From positions 2,970,001-3,034,000 of the forward strand of contig NZ_CP034909.1 in assembly GCF_008932245.1 (NCBI RefSeq): DNA of 64,000 bases, written 5' to 3'. The stretch is from Sinorhizobium alkalisoli (GTDB lineage Bacteria; Pseudomonadota; Alphaproteobacteria; Rhizobiales; Rhizobiaceae). This document shows, one piece after another, positions 1-13,502 of the stretch. The translations under genes were made by a program, and so were the position numbers. The number at the start of each line of letters is the position of its first letter. Position 1 is the stretch's first letter. The notes below the pieces were generated by a model, which was not told where the DNA came from, ran no database searches, and saw nothing but the letters and a program-made list of their open reading frames with translations.

Positions 1-216
1 GGCGGTCTCGACGAAGCGCTGGCCCATTGCGGTCAACACATAGCCGCGCGGATTGCGCTCGAAAAGCTTGACCTTGAGGGAGAATTCGAGCCGGTCGATG
101 CGGCGCGACACGGTCGCGTGACTGGTCCTCAGCCGCCGTGCCGCCGTGGAAAGCTGACCGGTCCGCGCGACCGCCAGGAAGAACTGCAGATCGTCCCAGG
201 TGAAATTCGCATTCAT
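1..216 (-). CDS. LysR-family transcriptional regulator, N-terminal part (truncated by window edge)
   Basis: The visible 72 codons start at an ATG at 216 and read MNANFTWDDLQFFLAVARTG, then a helix-turn-helix with STAARRLRTSHATVSRRIDR. This is the classic LysR N-terminal winged helix. The effector domain lies beyond the left edge. The gene is divergent from the ABC transporter operon starting at 460, so it is a candidate regulator of that operon; this is inferred from position only. A palindrome lies just upstream of its start (231-250). Confidence 0.85.
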   Translation of the reverse strand, partial: MNANFTWDDLQFFLAVARTGQLSTAARRLRTSHATVSRRIDRLEFSLKVKLFERNPRGYVLTAMGQRFVETA

Positions 217-230
217 GCCGCCGCCTCCCG

Positions 231-250
231 TCTGTTCAGAAATGAACAGA
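231..250. promoter_or_regulatory. Perfect inverted repeat between divergent LysR gene and ABC operon
   Basis: TCTGTTCA and TGAACAGA form a perfect 8-bp inverted repeat with a 4-nt spacer, 15 bp upstream of the LysR start codon. The half-site TGAACAGA recurs at 351-358, nearer the transporter. A second inverted repeat (TTTGAC at 270-275, GTCAAA at 284-289) lies between them. These are candidate LysR sites; the regulator assignment is inferred. Confidence 0.5.
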
Positions 251-459
251 TCCTGTTTGCAATTTAAGGTTTGACACGCTTGCGTCAAAGCGAAATTTTC
301 CCGATGGTAAAAGAAGAGCCGGACGTAGGAGGAGCATGTCTGGCCAAATCTGAACAGAGCGAATGAACCGAGTTGCCGCCCGAAACGCTGAAAGCGTCCC
401 GGGAACCACTCCGCGTTCAAGAGAACTCGTGCAGACGGCTCTGATGTTTTGGAGGAAAT

Positions 460-1665
460 ATGATGCGTAAGACACTGGTCGCCGCCTTTGCAATGCTTGC
501 CAGCAGCACGGCGGCTTTCGCCGATGCATCCGACGGCAAGGTCAAGATCGGAATCCTCAACGACCAATCCGGCGTCTACGCCGATTTCGGTGGCAAGTCC
601 TCCTACGAGGCCGCGCTGATGGCGGTGGAGGATTTCGGCGGAACGGTTCTCGGCGTTCCGGTCGAAGTCGTCACAGCCGATCACCAGAACAAGCCGGACA
701 TCGCCTCCAACATTGCACGCCAGTGGTATGACACCGAGCAGGTGGACAGCATCATGGAGCTCACCACCTCTTCCGTTGCGCTCGCCGTCCAGGCGATCTC
801 GAAAGAAAAGAAAAAGATCGACATCGTCACGGGCGCCGCGACGACGGAACTCACCGGCAAGCAATGCAGCCCCTATGGCTTCCACTGGGCCTATGACACC
901 TATTCGCTTGCCGTGGGCACCGGCGGTGCGCTCGTCAAGCAGGGCGGCGACAGCTGGTTCTTCCTGACGGCGGACTATGCCTTCGGCTATTCGCTCGAGG
1001 AAAATACCGGCAATTTCGTCAAGCAGAACGGCGGCACCGTCGTCGGCGCCGTTCGCCATCCGCTGGCGACCACCGATTTCTCGTCCTTCCTGCTTCAGGC
1101 CCAGTCTTCCGGGGCCAAGGTGATCGGCCTTGCCAATGCCGGCCTCGACACCTCGAACGCCATTAAACAGGCGGCAGAATTCGGTATCGTCCAGGGCGGG
1201 CAGCGCCTTGCGGCGCTTCTTTTCACGCTGGCCGAGGTGCACGGCCTCGGCCTCGACGCCGCGCAGGGCCTGACGCTCACCGAAGGCTTCTACTGGAATA
1301 GGGACGAGGAAAGCGCCAAGTTCGGCAAGCGCTTCATGGAACGCACCGGCAAGATGCCAAACATGGTCCATGCGGGCACCTATTCGGCCGTTCTGCAATA
1401 TCTGAAGGCGATCGAAAAAGCCGGCAGCGACGATGCCGACGCTGTTTCCAAGGCGTTGCACGCGATGCCGGTCAATGACGTCTTCGCGCAAAACGGAACC
1501 GTCGCGCCGAATGGCCGCATGATCCATGACATGTATCTGCTCGAGGTGAAGAAGCCCGACGAAGTCAAGGAGCCGTGGGACTATTTCAACGTCCTTGCGA
1601 CCATTCCCGGCAAAGAAGCTTTCATCGATCCGGCCGAGAGCGGCTGCGAACTGGTGAAGTCCTGA
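460..1665 (+). CDS. ABC transporter substrate-binding protein, branched-chain amino acid type
   Basis: A 401-residue periplasmic binding protein. A signal peptide (basic start, then a hydrophobic run ending near AAFADAS) is followed by KVKIGILNDQSGVYADFGG, the usual start of a Leu/Ile/Val-type type I binding fold. A GGAGG lies 5 nt before the ATG at 460; a second ATG at 463 is equally possible. It is first in an operon with two ATPases and two permeases. The ligand cannot be told from sequence. Members of this family also bind amides, urea, aromatics and choline-like compounds, and the co-located GMC oxidoreductase suggests an alcohol-type substrate. Confidence 0.85.
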   Translation: MMRKTLVAAFAMLASSTAAFADASDGKVKIGILNDQSGVYADFGGKSSYEAALMAVEDFGGTVLGVPVEVVTADHQNKPDIASNIARQWYDTEQVDSIMELTTSSVALAVQAISKEKKKIDIVTGAATTELTGKQCSPYGFHWAYDTYSLAVGTGGALVKQGGDSWFFLTADYAFGYSLEENTGNFVKQNGGTVVGAVRHPLATTDFSSFLLQAQSSGAKVIGLANAGLDTSNAIKQAAEFGIVQGGQRLAALLFTLAEVHGLGLDAAQGLTLTEGFYWNRDEESAKFGKRFMERTGKMPNMVHAGTYSAVLQYLKAIEKAGSDDADAVSKALHAMPVNDVFAQNGTVAPNGRMIHDMYLLEVKKPDEVKEPWDYFNVLATIPGKEAFIDPAESGCELVKS

Positions 1666-1678
1666 TCGGCGGCGGGCA

Positions 1679-2461
1679 ATGAGCGTCGCCGTGCCTGCCG
1701 AGAACGGCGCGCCGCGGGTGGTTCTTTCCGCCCGCGGTCTCCGCCGCGACTTCGGCGGCTTCACCGCCGTCAACAACGTCGACCTCGACGTCCAGCATGC
1801 CCGCGTGCACGCTTTGATCGGCCCGAACGGAGCCGGCAAGACGACCGTCTTCAACCTCTTGACCAAGTTCCTGCAGCCGACCCACGGAACCATCATCCTG
1901 CTCGGCGAGGACATCACCAATATGGCGCCGGACAAGGTCGCCCGCATGGGCCTCGTGCGCTCCTTCCAGATCTCGGCAGTGTTTCCGCATCTGTCGGTAC
2001 TCGACAACGTCCGCGTCGCGCTGCAGCGGCCGAACCATCTTGCGATCCAATTCTGGAAACCCCTTTCGGCGCTCGATGCCCTGAACGCCAGGGCCGATCA
2101 ACTGATCCGCTCCGTTGGGCTCGAAAAGGAGCGCCACGCCATTGCCGCCGATCTCTCCTATGGCCGCAAACGCGTGCTGGAGATCGCCACGACGCTGGCT
2201 CTCGATCCAAAGGTGATGCTTCTCGACGAACCAATAGCCGGCATGGGTCATGAGGACGTTGGCATGGTGGCCGAGATCATCCGCGAGGTTGCGCGCGAAC
2301 GCGCCGTGCTGATGGTCGAGCACAATCTGTCGGTCGTCGCCACCCTTTGCCATCACGTCACGGTGCTCCAGCGCGGCGAGATCCTGGCGGAAGGCGACTA
2401 TGGCACCGTCTCCGACGATCCGCGCGTGCGCACCGCCTATTTGGGCACGGAGGAGACCTGA
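1679..2461 (+). CDS. ABC transporter ATP-binding protein, LivG type
   Basis: A 260-residue cytoplasmic ATPase of the branched-chain amino acid transporter class. Walker A is GPNGAGKT. The signature is LSYGRKR, a LivG-like variant of LSGGQ. Walker B is VMLLDEP, and the H-loop is MVEHNL. It starts 13 bp after the binding-protein gene and ends 1 bp before the next ATPase gene, so the operon is tightly packed. It should pair with the LivF-type subunit encoded next. Confidence 0.85.
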   Translation: MSVAVPAENGAPRVVLSARGLRRDFGGFTAVNNVDLDVQHARVHALIGPNGAGKTTVFNLLTKFLQPTHGTIILLGEDITNMAPDKVARMGLVRSFQISAVFPHLSVLDNVRVALQRPNHLAIQFWKPLSALDALNARADQLIRSVGLEKERHAIAADLSYGRKRVLEIATTLALDPKVMLLDEPIAGMGHEDVGMVAEIIREVARERAVLMVEHNLSVVATLCHHVTVLQRGEILAEGDYGTVSDDPRVRTAYLGTEET

Positions 2462-2462
2462 G

Positions 2463-3164
<702 letters not shown>

Positions 3165-3167
3165 GCC

Positions 3168-4055
3168 ATGACGATGATCTTCGGGATTCCGCTCCAGGCG
3201 CTTCTCGGGCAACTCCTGATCGGGCTCATAAACGGCTCCTTCTATGCGCTGTTGAGCCTCGGCCTCGCGATCATCTTCGGCCTTTTGCGCGTCATCAATT
3301 TTGCCCATGGCGCGCAATATATGCTGGGTGCCTTCGTCGCCTGGCTGCTTCTCTCGTATCTCGGCATCGGTTATTGGCCGGCGCTCGTGCTCGCGCCGGT
3401 TCTCGTCGGTCTTCTCGGCGCGGCGGTCGAGCGGACCATGCTCCGGCGACTCTATTCGCTCGACCCGCTTTACGGCCTGCTCTTCACCTTCGGACTGGCG
3501 CTAACGGTCGAGGGAACATTCCGCTACCTTTACGGCGCCTCCGGCCAGCCCTATGCGACGCCCGCGCTTCTGACCGGCGGCACGAATCTGGGCTTCATGT
3601 TCCTGCCCGTCTACCGCGGCTGGGTCATCCTCTTTTCGCTGATCGTCTGCCTCGGAACCTGGCTCGTTATCGAAAAGACCAAGCTCGGCTCCTATCTGCG
3701 CGCTGCGACGGAAAATCCGGTGCTGGTGCAATCCTTCGGCATCAATGTACCGTCCCTGCTGACGCTCACCTATGGACTCGGCGCGGCGCTTGCCGCCCTT
3801 GCCGGCGTGCTTGCCGCGCCGATCTATCAGGTCTCGCCGCTGATGGGATCGAACATCATCATCGTCGTCTTCGCCGTGGTGGTCGTTGGCGGCATGGGCT
3901 CGATCATGGGCGCGATCGTCACCGGCTACCTGCTCGGCGTCGCCGAGGGACTGACCAAGGTCTTCTATCCAGAGGCCTCGAACATCGTGATCTTCGTGAT
4001 CATGGCCATCGTTCTCCTGATACGGCCAGCAGGCCTCTTCGGCCGGGATGCCTGA
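3168..4055 (+). CDS. ABC transporter permease, LivH type
   Basis: A 295-residue polytopic inner-membrane protein with the LivH hallmark near its start: LINGSFYALLSLGLAIIFG followed by VINFAHGAQYMLGAF. Hydrophobic segments continue to the C-terminus. It forms one half of the transmembrane channel with the LivM-type protein. Its last 8 nt overlap the next gene, suggesting translational coupling. Confidence 0.85.
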   Translation: MTMIFGIPLQALLGQLLIGLINGSFYALLSLGLAIIFGLLRVINFAHGAQYMLGAFVAWLLLSYLGIGYWPALVLAPVLVGLLGAAVERTMLRRLYSLDPLYGLLFTFGLALTVEGTFRYLYGASGQPYATPALLTGGTNLGFMFLPVYRGWVILFSLIVCLGTWLVIEKTKLGSYLRAATENPVLVQSFGINVPSLLTLTYGLGAALAALAGVLAAPIYQVSPLMGSNIIIVVFAVVVVGGMGSIMGAIVTGYLLGVAEGLTKVFYPEASNIVIFVIMAIVLLIRPAGLFGRDA

Positions 4056-5049
4056 TATGACGCTGACACTCGAACTTGAAAAGCGGAAGGAACGCTCGCC
4101 CGTCGTCGCCCAGACGGTGTTTCTCGGCGTCGGTCTCGCCTTCTTCATCTTCGCACCGCTTTTCCTATACCCCGTCTTCCTGATGAAGCTTCTGTGTTTT
4201 GCGCTCTTTGCCTGCGCGTTCAACCTGCTTCTCGGTTATACGGGGCTGTTATCCTTCGGCCACGCCGCCTTCTTCGGCGGCGCGGCCTATTTCACGGCGC
4301 ATGCGGTCAAGGAATGGGGCCTCCCGCCCGAGCTCGGCATCCTCGTCGGCGTGATCGGCGCTGCCTTTCTCGGTGCGGTGGTCGGCTTCTTTGCCATTCG
4401 TCGCCAGGGCATCTATTTTGCGATGATCACGCTGGCGCTGGCGCAGATGTTCTATTTCTTCTGTCTGCAGGCCGAATTCACCCATGGCGAGGACGGCATC
4501 CAGTCGGTGCCGCGCGGCTACCTCTTCGGCTTCCTCGATCTTTCCCGACCGATGAACATATATTATTTCGTCCTCGCCGTCTTCGTCATCGGCATCGGCA
4601 TCATCTGGCGGATCATCAATTCGCCCTTCGGCATGATCCTGAAATCAATCCGCGAGAACGAGACGCGCGCGATCTCGCTCGGCTATTCGGTCAGAAACTA
4701 CAAGCTAGCAGCCTTCGTGATGTCGGCGGCGCTTACGGGCCTTGCGGGCGGCCTGAAGGCGCTCGTTTTTCAGTTTGCGACGCTGACCGATGTGGGCTGG
4801 CAGATGTCGGGCGAGGTCATTCTGATGACGCTGCTTGGCGGCATCGGCACGCTGATCGGGCCGCTCTTCGGCGCCGGACTCGTGGTGACCCTCCAGAACT
4901 ACCTGGCGACGTCCGAATTTCCGGTGACGATCATCACCGGGCTCGTCTTCATGGCCTGCGTGCTCGTCTTCCGCCGCGGCATTGTCGGCGAGTTCTACAA
5001 TTCACGCCTCGGCCGAAAACTCGGCTTCGAGTACCGCCACTCGCACTGA
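4048..5049 (+). CDS. ABC transporter permease, LivM type
   Basis: A 333-residue inner-membrane permease. It has the LivM signature NLLLGYTGLLSFGHAAFFGG and about eight or nine hydrophobic segments. The ATG at 4048 overlaps livH; an alternative ATG at 4057 would not. It completes a five-component HAAT-family importer. The GMC oxidoreductase gene follows 49 bp downstream on the same strand. Confidence 0.85.
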   Translation: MPDMTLTLELEKRKERSPVVAQTVFLGVGLAFFIFAPLFLYPVFLMKLLCFALFACAFNLLLGYTGLLSFGHAAFFGGAAYFTAHAVKEWGLPPELGILVGVIGAAFLGAVVGFFAIRRQGIYFAMITLALAQMFYFFCLQAEFTHGEDGIQSVPRGYLFGFLDLSRPMNIYYFVLAVFVIGIGIIWRIINSPFGMILKSIRENETRAISLGYSVRNYKLAAFVMSAALTGLAGGLKALVFQFATLTDVGWQMSGEVILMTLLGGIGTLIGPLFGAGLVVTLQNYLATSEFPVTIITGLVFMACVLVFRRGIVGEFYNSRLGRKLGFEYRHSH

Positions 5050-5098
5050 CGCCAGTTGCCCGATTGCTTTTTAGCCGTGCCGATACCAGAGAAAGCCC

Positions 5099-6694
5099 AT
5101 GGATACCTTCGATTTCATCATCGCTGGAGCGGGAAGCGCCGGCTGCGTTCTCGCCAACCGCCTTTCGGAGAATCCGGCGCATCGCGTGCTGCTGCTCGAG
5201 GCCGGGGGCCGCGACAACTATCACTGGATCCACATTCCTGTCGGCTATCTTTATTGCATCAACAATCCGCGCACCGACTGGTGCTTCACCACCGCACCGG
5301 AGGAGGGGCTGAACGGGCGGTCGCTCGGCTATCCGCGCGGCAAGGTGCTCGGCGGCTGTTCCTCGATCAACGGCATGATCTACATGCGCGGCCAGGCGCG
5401 CGACTACGATCATTGGCGCCAACTCGGCTGCACCGGCTGGAACTGGGAAGCGGTTCTGCCGCTCTTCAAGAAGTCCGAGGACCACTATCTCGGTGGCGAC
5501 GCCATGCACGGCGCCGGCGGCGAATGGCGGGTCGAGAAGGCCCGTGTCCGCTGGGCTGTACTCGACGCCTTCCAGAAGGCGGCGGCCGAGGCCGGTATTC
5601 CGGAAACGGACGATTTCAACCGCGGCACCAATGAGGGCTCGGGCTATTTCGATGTCAACCAGCGCTCAGGAATTCGCTGGAACACCGCCAAGGCTTTCCT
5701 GAAGCCGGCCAGGCGCCGCCGCAATCTCACGATCATGACCAAAGCGCATGTCCGGAGGCTGATTCTCGAAGAGGGACGTGTCGCCGGCGTCGAATTCCAA
5801 CACGACGGCGTCACCAAGCGCGTGCGGGCCCGCCGGGAGACAGTGCTTTCGGCCGGCGCCATCGGCTCGCCGCACATTCTGGAGCTCTCGGGCATCGGCG
5901 ACCCGGAAATCCTCCGGCAGAACGGCGTCGAAGTCCGTCACGACCTGCCCGGCGTCGGCGCCAACCTGCAGGATCACCTGCAGCTTCGCCTCGCCTACAG
6001 GGTCACCGGCGTACCCACGTTGAACGAGAAGGCGAACTCCCTCCTCGGCAAGGCTGCCATCGGGCTCGAATATCTCGTCTGCCGCTCCGGGCCGATGGCG
6101 ATGGCACCAAGCCAGCTCGGGATCTTTACCCGCTCCGGACCGGAAAAGGAGACGCCGGACCTCGAATATCACGTGCAGCCGGTCACCTTGGAAAAATTCG
6201 GCGAGCCCGTGCACCCATTTCCGGCGATCACGGCCAGCGTCTGCAATTTGAGGCCGGAAAGCCGCGGATCGGTGCATCTAAATGGCCCGGATTATGCCGC
6301 GGCACCCGACATCCGCCCCCATTATCTGAGTACCGAGACCGATCGCGAGGTGGCTGTGAAGGCAATCCGGCTCACCCGCCGCATCGTCGCGCAGCCCTCT
6401 TTCGCGCGCTACGATCCGGTCGAGTTCAAGCCGGGCCCGGCCTACGAGACCGATGAGGAACTGAAGCGAGCGGCGGGCGATATCGGTACGACGATCTTTC
6501 ACCCCGTCGGCACATGCCGGATGGGCGCCGACCCCGAAAGCGTCGTCGATCCGCACTTGCGCCTCCGCGGCCTTGACGGCCTTCGCATCGCCGACGCCTC
6601 GATCATGCCGACCATCACCTCCGGCAACACCAACTCGCCGACGATCATGATCGCGGAGAAGGCGGCCGAGATGATCCTGGCGGCAAACCGGTAG
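5099..6694 (+). CDS. GMC-family FAD oxidoreductase (choline/alcohol dehydrogenase-like)
   Basis: A 531-residue flavoprotein. The N-terminal Rossmann motif is GAGSAGCVLANRLSE. The GMC signature region (PRGKVLGGCSSINGMIYMRG) lies near residue 90. The C-terminal active-site region has HPVGTCRMG, with the catalytic His, and GNTNSPTIMIAEK. These enzymes oxidise primary alcohols such as choline or polyethylene glycol. The substrate is not determined here. Co-transcription with the preceding importer suggests that it oxidises the imported compound. Confidence 0.85.
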   Translation: MDTFDFIIAGAGSAGCVLANRLSENPAHRVLLLEAGGRDNYHWIHIPVGYLYCINNPRTDWCFTTAPEEGLNGRSLGYPRGKVLGGCSSINGMIYMRGQARDYDHWRQLGCTGWNWEAVLPLFKKSEDHYLGGDAMHGAGGEWRVEKARVRWAVLDAFQKAAAEAGIPETDDFNRGTNEGSGYFDVNQRSGIRWNTAKAFLKPARRRRNLTIMTKAHVRRLILEEGRVAGVEFQHDGVTKRVRARRETVLSAGAIGSPHILELSGIGDPEILRQNGVEVRHDLPGVGANLQDHLQLRLAYRVTGVPTLNEKANSLLGKAAIGLEYLVCRSGPMAMAPSQLGIFTRSGPEKETPDLEYHVQPVTLEKFGEPVHPFPAITASVCNLRPESRGSVHLNGPDYAAAPDIRPHYLSTETDREVAVKAIRLTRRIVAQPSFARYDPVEFKPGPAYETDEELKRAAGDIGTTIFHPVGTCRMGADPESVVDPHLRLRGLDGLRIADASIMPTITSGNTNSPTIMIAEKAAEMILAANR

Positions 6695-6703
6695 AACGCC
6701 GGC

Positions 6704-10471
<3,768 letters not shown>

Positions 10472-10509
10472 GGGAAATCTCCCGTTCTGAAAACGACATC
10501 AACTAACTC

Positions 10510-10529
10510 ACATAAACATATCTTTATGT
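10510..10529. promoter_or_regulatory. 20-bp palindrome upstream of metH, candidate methionine-cycle operator
   Basis: The sequence ACATAAACATATCTTTATGT is a palindrome with one mismatch, 38 bp upstream of the metH start. Its AT-rich form stands out from the GC-rich surroundings. Position and form suit an operator for a methionine-cycle repressor such as the ArsR-family SahR. That identity is inference. Confidence 0.5.
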
Positions 10530-10566
10530 CAACATACGAGGAGATCACAATTTGACTTCCGGCAAG

Positions 10567-10593
10567 AAAAAGCCCGCCGTAATCGCGGCGGGC
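10567..10593 (-). terminator. Rho-independent terminator after the AGE/UPF0303/ROK operon
   Basis: On the minus strand an 8-bp GC stem (GCCCGCCG/CGGCGGGC, positions 10572-10593) with a 6-nt loop is followed by five T residues (10567-10571). It lies 100 bp beyond the stop of the AGE-family gene and upstream of metH, so metH should have its own promoter. Confidence 0.8.
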
Positions 10594-10693
10594 GGCAGAT
10601 ACTCGTTCTCTGAAGGGCGGAATGGCCGGAAGATGCAGCCCCTCGCAGGCTTGCAGCATCGCATGTGCGTCGACCACGGTGCTGGAGGCAATC

Positions 10694-11851
10694 TCACATC
10701 CGCTTGAGGCAATCCTCAAGTTCGTAGATCGCGCAGAGGATGTGATAGAAGCTGCTGGCCGGCGCGGGCTCGTCGACGAAGGTGCCGTCCGCCTTCAGCT
10801 TGTCGCGCCACAAACCGGGAACCGGTGTTTGCAGAAAGCGGTCGAGCGCGGCCGCTGCGCGTGAAGCCGAGGCGAGATAACGCGTCCGCTCCGCGCCCTC
10901 GCCCAAGGCCGCGAATCGGATCGCCGCCTTCAGCCATTCCGTCTGCGGCCAGAGCCGCGCCACCGGATCAGCGACGGAAAAGTCTTCGAAGAGCGTCATG
11001 ACGGCGACGCCACGGTGCTCACAGATGCCGTGCGTCTCGCCGATCTCGAAGAGCCGTCGCGCCGTAACGATCGCCTGCGACTTGCCGCGCCGCTCCGCCC
11101 AGCGAAGAAGCAGCCACGCCCATTCGAATTGGTGGCCGGGTTCGACGATCCGGCCTTTCTCCCCCGGAAAGGGCGCCCAGTCATGGTCGAAGAACTCGCG
11201 CAAGGCGCCGGTTTCGGCGTCGACGAAATGCTCCATCGCCAGATGCGCGATCTCGTCGGCAAGATTGGCCCACGCGACCCGGTCGAAGCGTTCCACCTCT
11301 TCACTGGCGAGACAGGCCTCGAAGAGGTGCATATGCGGATTGGAGCAGAGCGGCAAACGCGGCGGATTGTCCTCCTCGAAGCCGGCGATCGGATGCTTGC
11401 AATGGGCCTCGAGGCTGAGCCTCATCTCGTTGCTGCGCTCAGCCATCTCCGCGTTTCGCTCCGGCACGACTTCGCCCAGATGGGCGAAGGCAAGCAGCGC
11501 GAAGGCCTGGTTATATATGTCGAAGCCGGTATCGATGATCTCGCCGTCGGCATCAGCAAGCGCCCCGTAAAAGCCGCTCGGCTGACGGTAGACCCTATCG
11601 AAATAGTGAAGCCCGCCCTCGACGACAGTGCGCCAATCGCCGCTCCAGCCGCGCCGCCCCGCTTCCGCGAAGCAATAGACCTGCCGCGGCTGCACGCGCG
11701 AGCGGCGAGCGGCGCGGGTCGGCTCGCCCTGCAGGTCGATCGTTTCGACGAAGCCGCCGCCGACCGCGTCATAGCCCTTCTGCCGCCAGAGCGGCAGGGC
11801 CGCCTCGGCGAGCCAGCGGTCGAACTCCCGTGCCTGCAAGTGAATGTCCAT
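10694..11851 (-). CDS. AGE-family sugar isomerase/epimerase
   Basis: A 385-residue protein of the N-acylglucosamine 2-epimerase superfamily, an (alpha/alpha)6 barrel. Visible motifs are RVQPRQVYCFAEA near residue 55, the catalytic-His region EPGHQFEWAW near residue 230 and LWPQTEWLKAA near residue 305. Family members interconvert mannose and fructose, their phosphates, or GlcNAc and ManNAc. It is the last gene of a three-gene minus-strand operon with a ROK kinase. That pairing suggests a short route that isomerises and phosphorylates a hexose; which hexose is not shown. Confidence 0.8.
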   Translation of the reverse strand: MDIHLQAREFDRWLAEAALPLWRQKGYDAVGGGFVETIDLQGEPTRAARRSRVQPRQVYCFAEAGRRGWSGDWRTVVEGGLHYFDRVYRQPSGFYGALADADGEIIDTGFDIYNQAFALLAFAHLGEVVPERNAEMAERSNEMRLSLEAHCKHPIAGFEEDNPPRLPLCSNPHMHLFEACLASEEVERFDRVAWANLADEIAHLAMEHFVDAETGALREFFDHDWAPFPGEKGRIVEPGHQFEWAWLLLRWAERRGKSQAIVTARRLFEIGETHGICEHRGVAVMTLFEDFSVADPVARLWPQTEWLKAAIRFAALGEGAERTRYLASASRAAAALDRFLQTPVPGLWRDKLKADGTFVDEPAPASSFYHILCAIYELEDCLKRM

Positions 11852-11868
11852 ACCCTGCGCGTTCTCTC

Positions 11869-12363
11869 TCAGTCCTCGAGTTTCAGTGCATCATGGTCGG
11901 CGCCCAGGACCTCGCAAAGCGCCTCGACGACCAGATTGTGATCATCCCGCTGCGGCAGACCGGAAACCGTGACGGCGCCGATGCATCCGGTGCCTTTGAC
12001 GACAATCGGAAAGCTGCCGCCATGGGCCGCGTAGTCGGCATCCGGCAGGCCGAGCTTCGCCTGCAGGTTCGTCTGCTGCTTGAGCAGGTTCAAGCCGGTG
12101 GCATAGCTGCTTCTGAACAGGCGGAACACCGTGTTGCGCTTGCGCCGCACCCAGTTTGGATTGTCCGGCGTCGCCCCTTCGAGCGCCGCATAGAAGACCG
12201 GCATGGAAAAAAGCGTGATGTCGATGACGACACCCAGATTGCGCTCGGCGGCCATGCCGCGTAGCGTCGAGCCGAGCAGCCAGGCAGCGTCGAGGTCTAA
12301 GCGGTCGAACTGCAGCTCTTGTTCCTGAAGCGCGATACGGCGCAGGTCGTTGTCGATGTTCAT
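11869..12363 (-). CDS. UPF0303 / heme-degrading-domain family protein
   Basis: A 164-residue cytoplasmic protein resembling the UPF0303 group related to GlcG/HbpS (old DUF336). Features are VVIDITLFSMPVFYAALEGATPDNPNWVRRK in the middle and a C-terminal HGGSFPIVVKGTGCIGAVTVSGLPQRDDH, which contains the family's glycine-rich GxxTVSGLPQxDDH stretch. The function of this subgroup is not established. It sits 17 bp upstream of the AGE gene and 69 bp downstream of the ROK gene, so it is probably co-transcribed with both. Confidence 0.75.
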   Translation of the reverse strand: MNIDNDLRRIALQEQELQFDRLDLDAAWLLGSTLRGMAAERNLGVVIDITLFSMPVFYAALEGATPDNPNWVRRKRNTVFRLFRSSYATGLNLLKQQTNLQAKLGLPDADYAAHGGSFPIVVKGTGCIGAVTVSGLPQRDDHNLVVEALCEVLGADHDALKLED

Positions 12364-12432
12364 GATACCTCAGCGGGTTCTGTTTCAATTAGACGCACGG
12401 ATCGGGCGATAAATCGTCGCCGCGCTCCGAAC

Positions 12433-13329
12433 TTACTCCTTCCAGAGCCAGGCGGCGCCGCGCACACCGGAACTGTCGCCATGCACCGCCTTCAGGATCG
12501 GCGTCTCGAAACTGTCGGCGAAGACGTACCGGGTGATCAGGCTCGGCAGTTCACCATAGATCTCGTCGACATTGGACATGCCGCCGCCGAGCACGAAGAC
12601 ATCCGGATCGACGATATTGGTTAGAAGCGCGAGGCTCCGGGCGAGGCGATCGACGAAGCGTTGATAGACGCCGGTCGCGGCGGGGTCGCCCGCGCGCTTC
12701 AAATCGATGATGTCGCGGCCGCGGCGGTCGACGCCGGTGGTCGTGCGATAGTCGAGCTCGAGCCCGGTGCCGCAGGCATACATGTCGAGGCAGCCGAGCT
12801 TGCCGCACCAGCACCTGTGGCCGGGATATTCTTCCGGCCTCATCCAGGGAAGCGGATAATGCCCGATTTCGGCGGCAATGCCCTGATAGCCGGCGTGAAC
12901 CTTCTTGTTGATTGCCAGCCCTCCGCCATGACCGGTGCCGACAATGATGCCGAAGACGATGCGCGCCTGCCTGCCGGCTCCGTCGACGGCTTCGGAGACC
13001 GCCAGGCAATTGGCGTCGTTGGCAAGGCGCACCGGCCGGCCGAGGGCCGCTTCCAAGTCGCGCCCGAGCGACTTGCCGTTGATGAGCACGGCATTGGAAT
13101 TGCGCACGATGCCGGTGCGCGGATTGGGGCTGCCGGGGATGCCGATGCCGATCGACCCGCGCTCCCCCGCCGTCTGCTCCGCGGCGGCCACGAGGTCGAC
13201 CACGGCACGGACGCAATCGTCATAGCCGCCGGTCGGGGTTGGAACCCGGTGCCTTGCACGCGTGCCGCCATCGCGGCCGAGCGCGATGACCTCCATTTTC
13301 GTGCCGCCCCAATCGATACCGATGAACAT
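12433..13329 (-). CDS. ROK-family sugar kinase
   Basis: A 298-residue kinase starting at MFIGIDWGGTK, the phosphate-binding DxGGTK motif. A start further upstream would add 44 residues with no family match. The catalytic Asp lies in LANDANCLAVSEA. The ROK zinc motif is CWCGKLGCLD near residue 170. There is no N-terminal helix-turn-helix, so this is an enzyme rather than a NagC-like repressor. Likely substrates are mannose, fructose, glucose or GlcNAc. It is first in the operon with UPF0303 and the AGE isomerase. Confidence 0.85.
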   Translation of the reverse strand: MFIGIDWGGTKMEVIALGRDGGTRARHRVPTPTGGYDDCVRAVVDLVAAAEQTAGERGSIGIGIPGSPNPRTGIVRNSNAVLINGKSLGRDLEAALGRPVRLANDANCLAVSEAVDGAGRQARIVFGIIVGTGHGGGLAINKKVHAGYQGIAAEIGHYPLPWMRPEEYPGHRCWCGKLGCLDMYACGTGLELDYRTTTGVDRRGRDIIDLKRAGDPAATGVYQRFVDRLARSLALLTNIVDPDVFVLGGGMSNVDEIYGELPSLITRYVFADSFETPILKAVHGDSSGVRGAAWLWKE

Positions 13330-13502
13330 GTGTGGATCACGTCCCAGGATGGTGTCTTTCAGATGGCGCCTCTCCCCGAGGCCGCCGTCACCCTTGCTTA
13401 GCATCCGCTCCGTTGGCGCCGCTAGTCCATCCGCCAAAATGGCGACGCCATCGAAAAACACTTGGCGAACAAGCCTCGCTTTTGTATGGGTCTATAGCAA
13501 GT

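Noticed and set aside
10472..10693. Riboswitch upstream of metH
   Set aside because: The interval holds a terminator belonging to the upstream operon and a short palindrome. I could not fold a SAM- or cobalamin-type core there.
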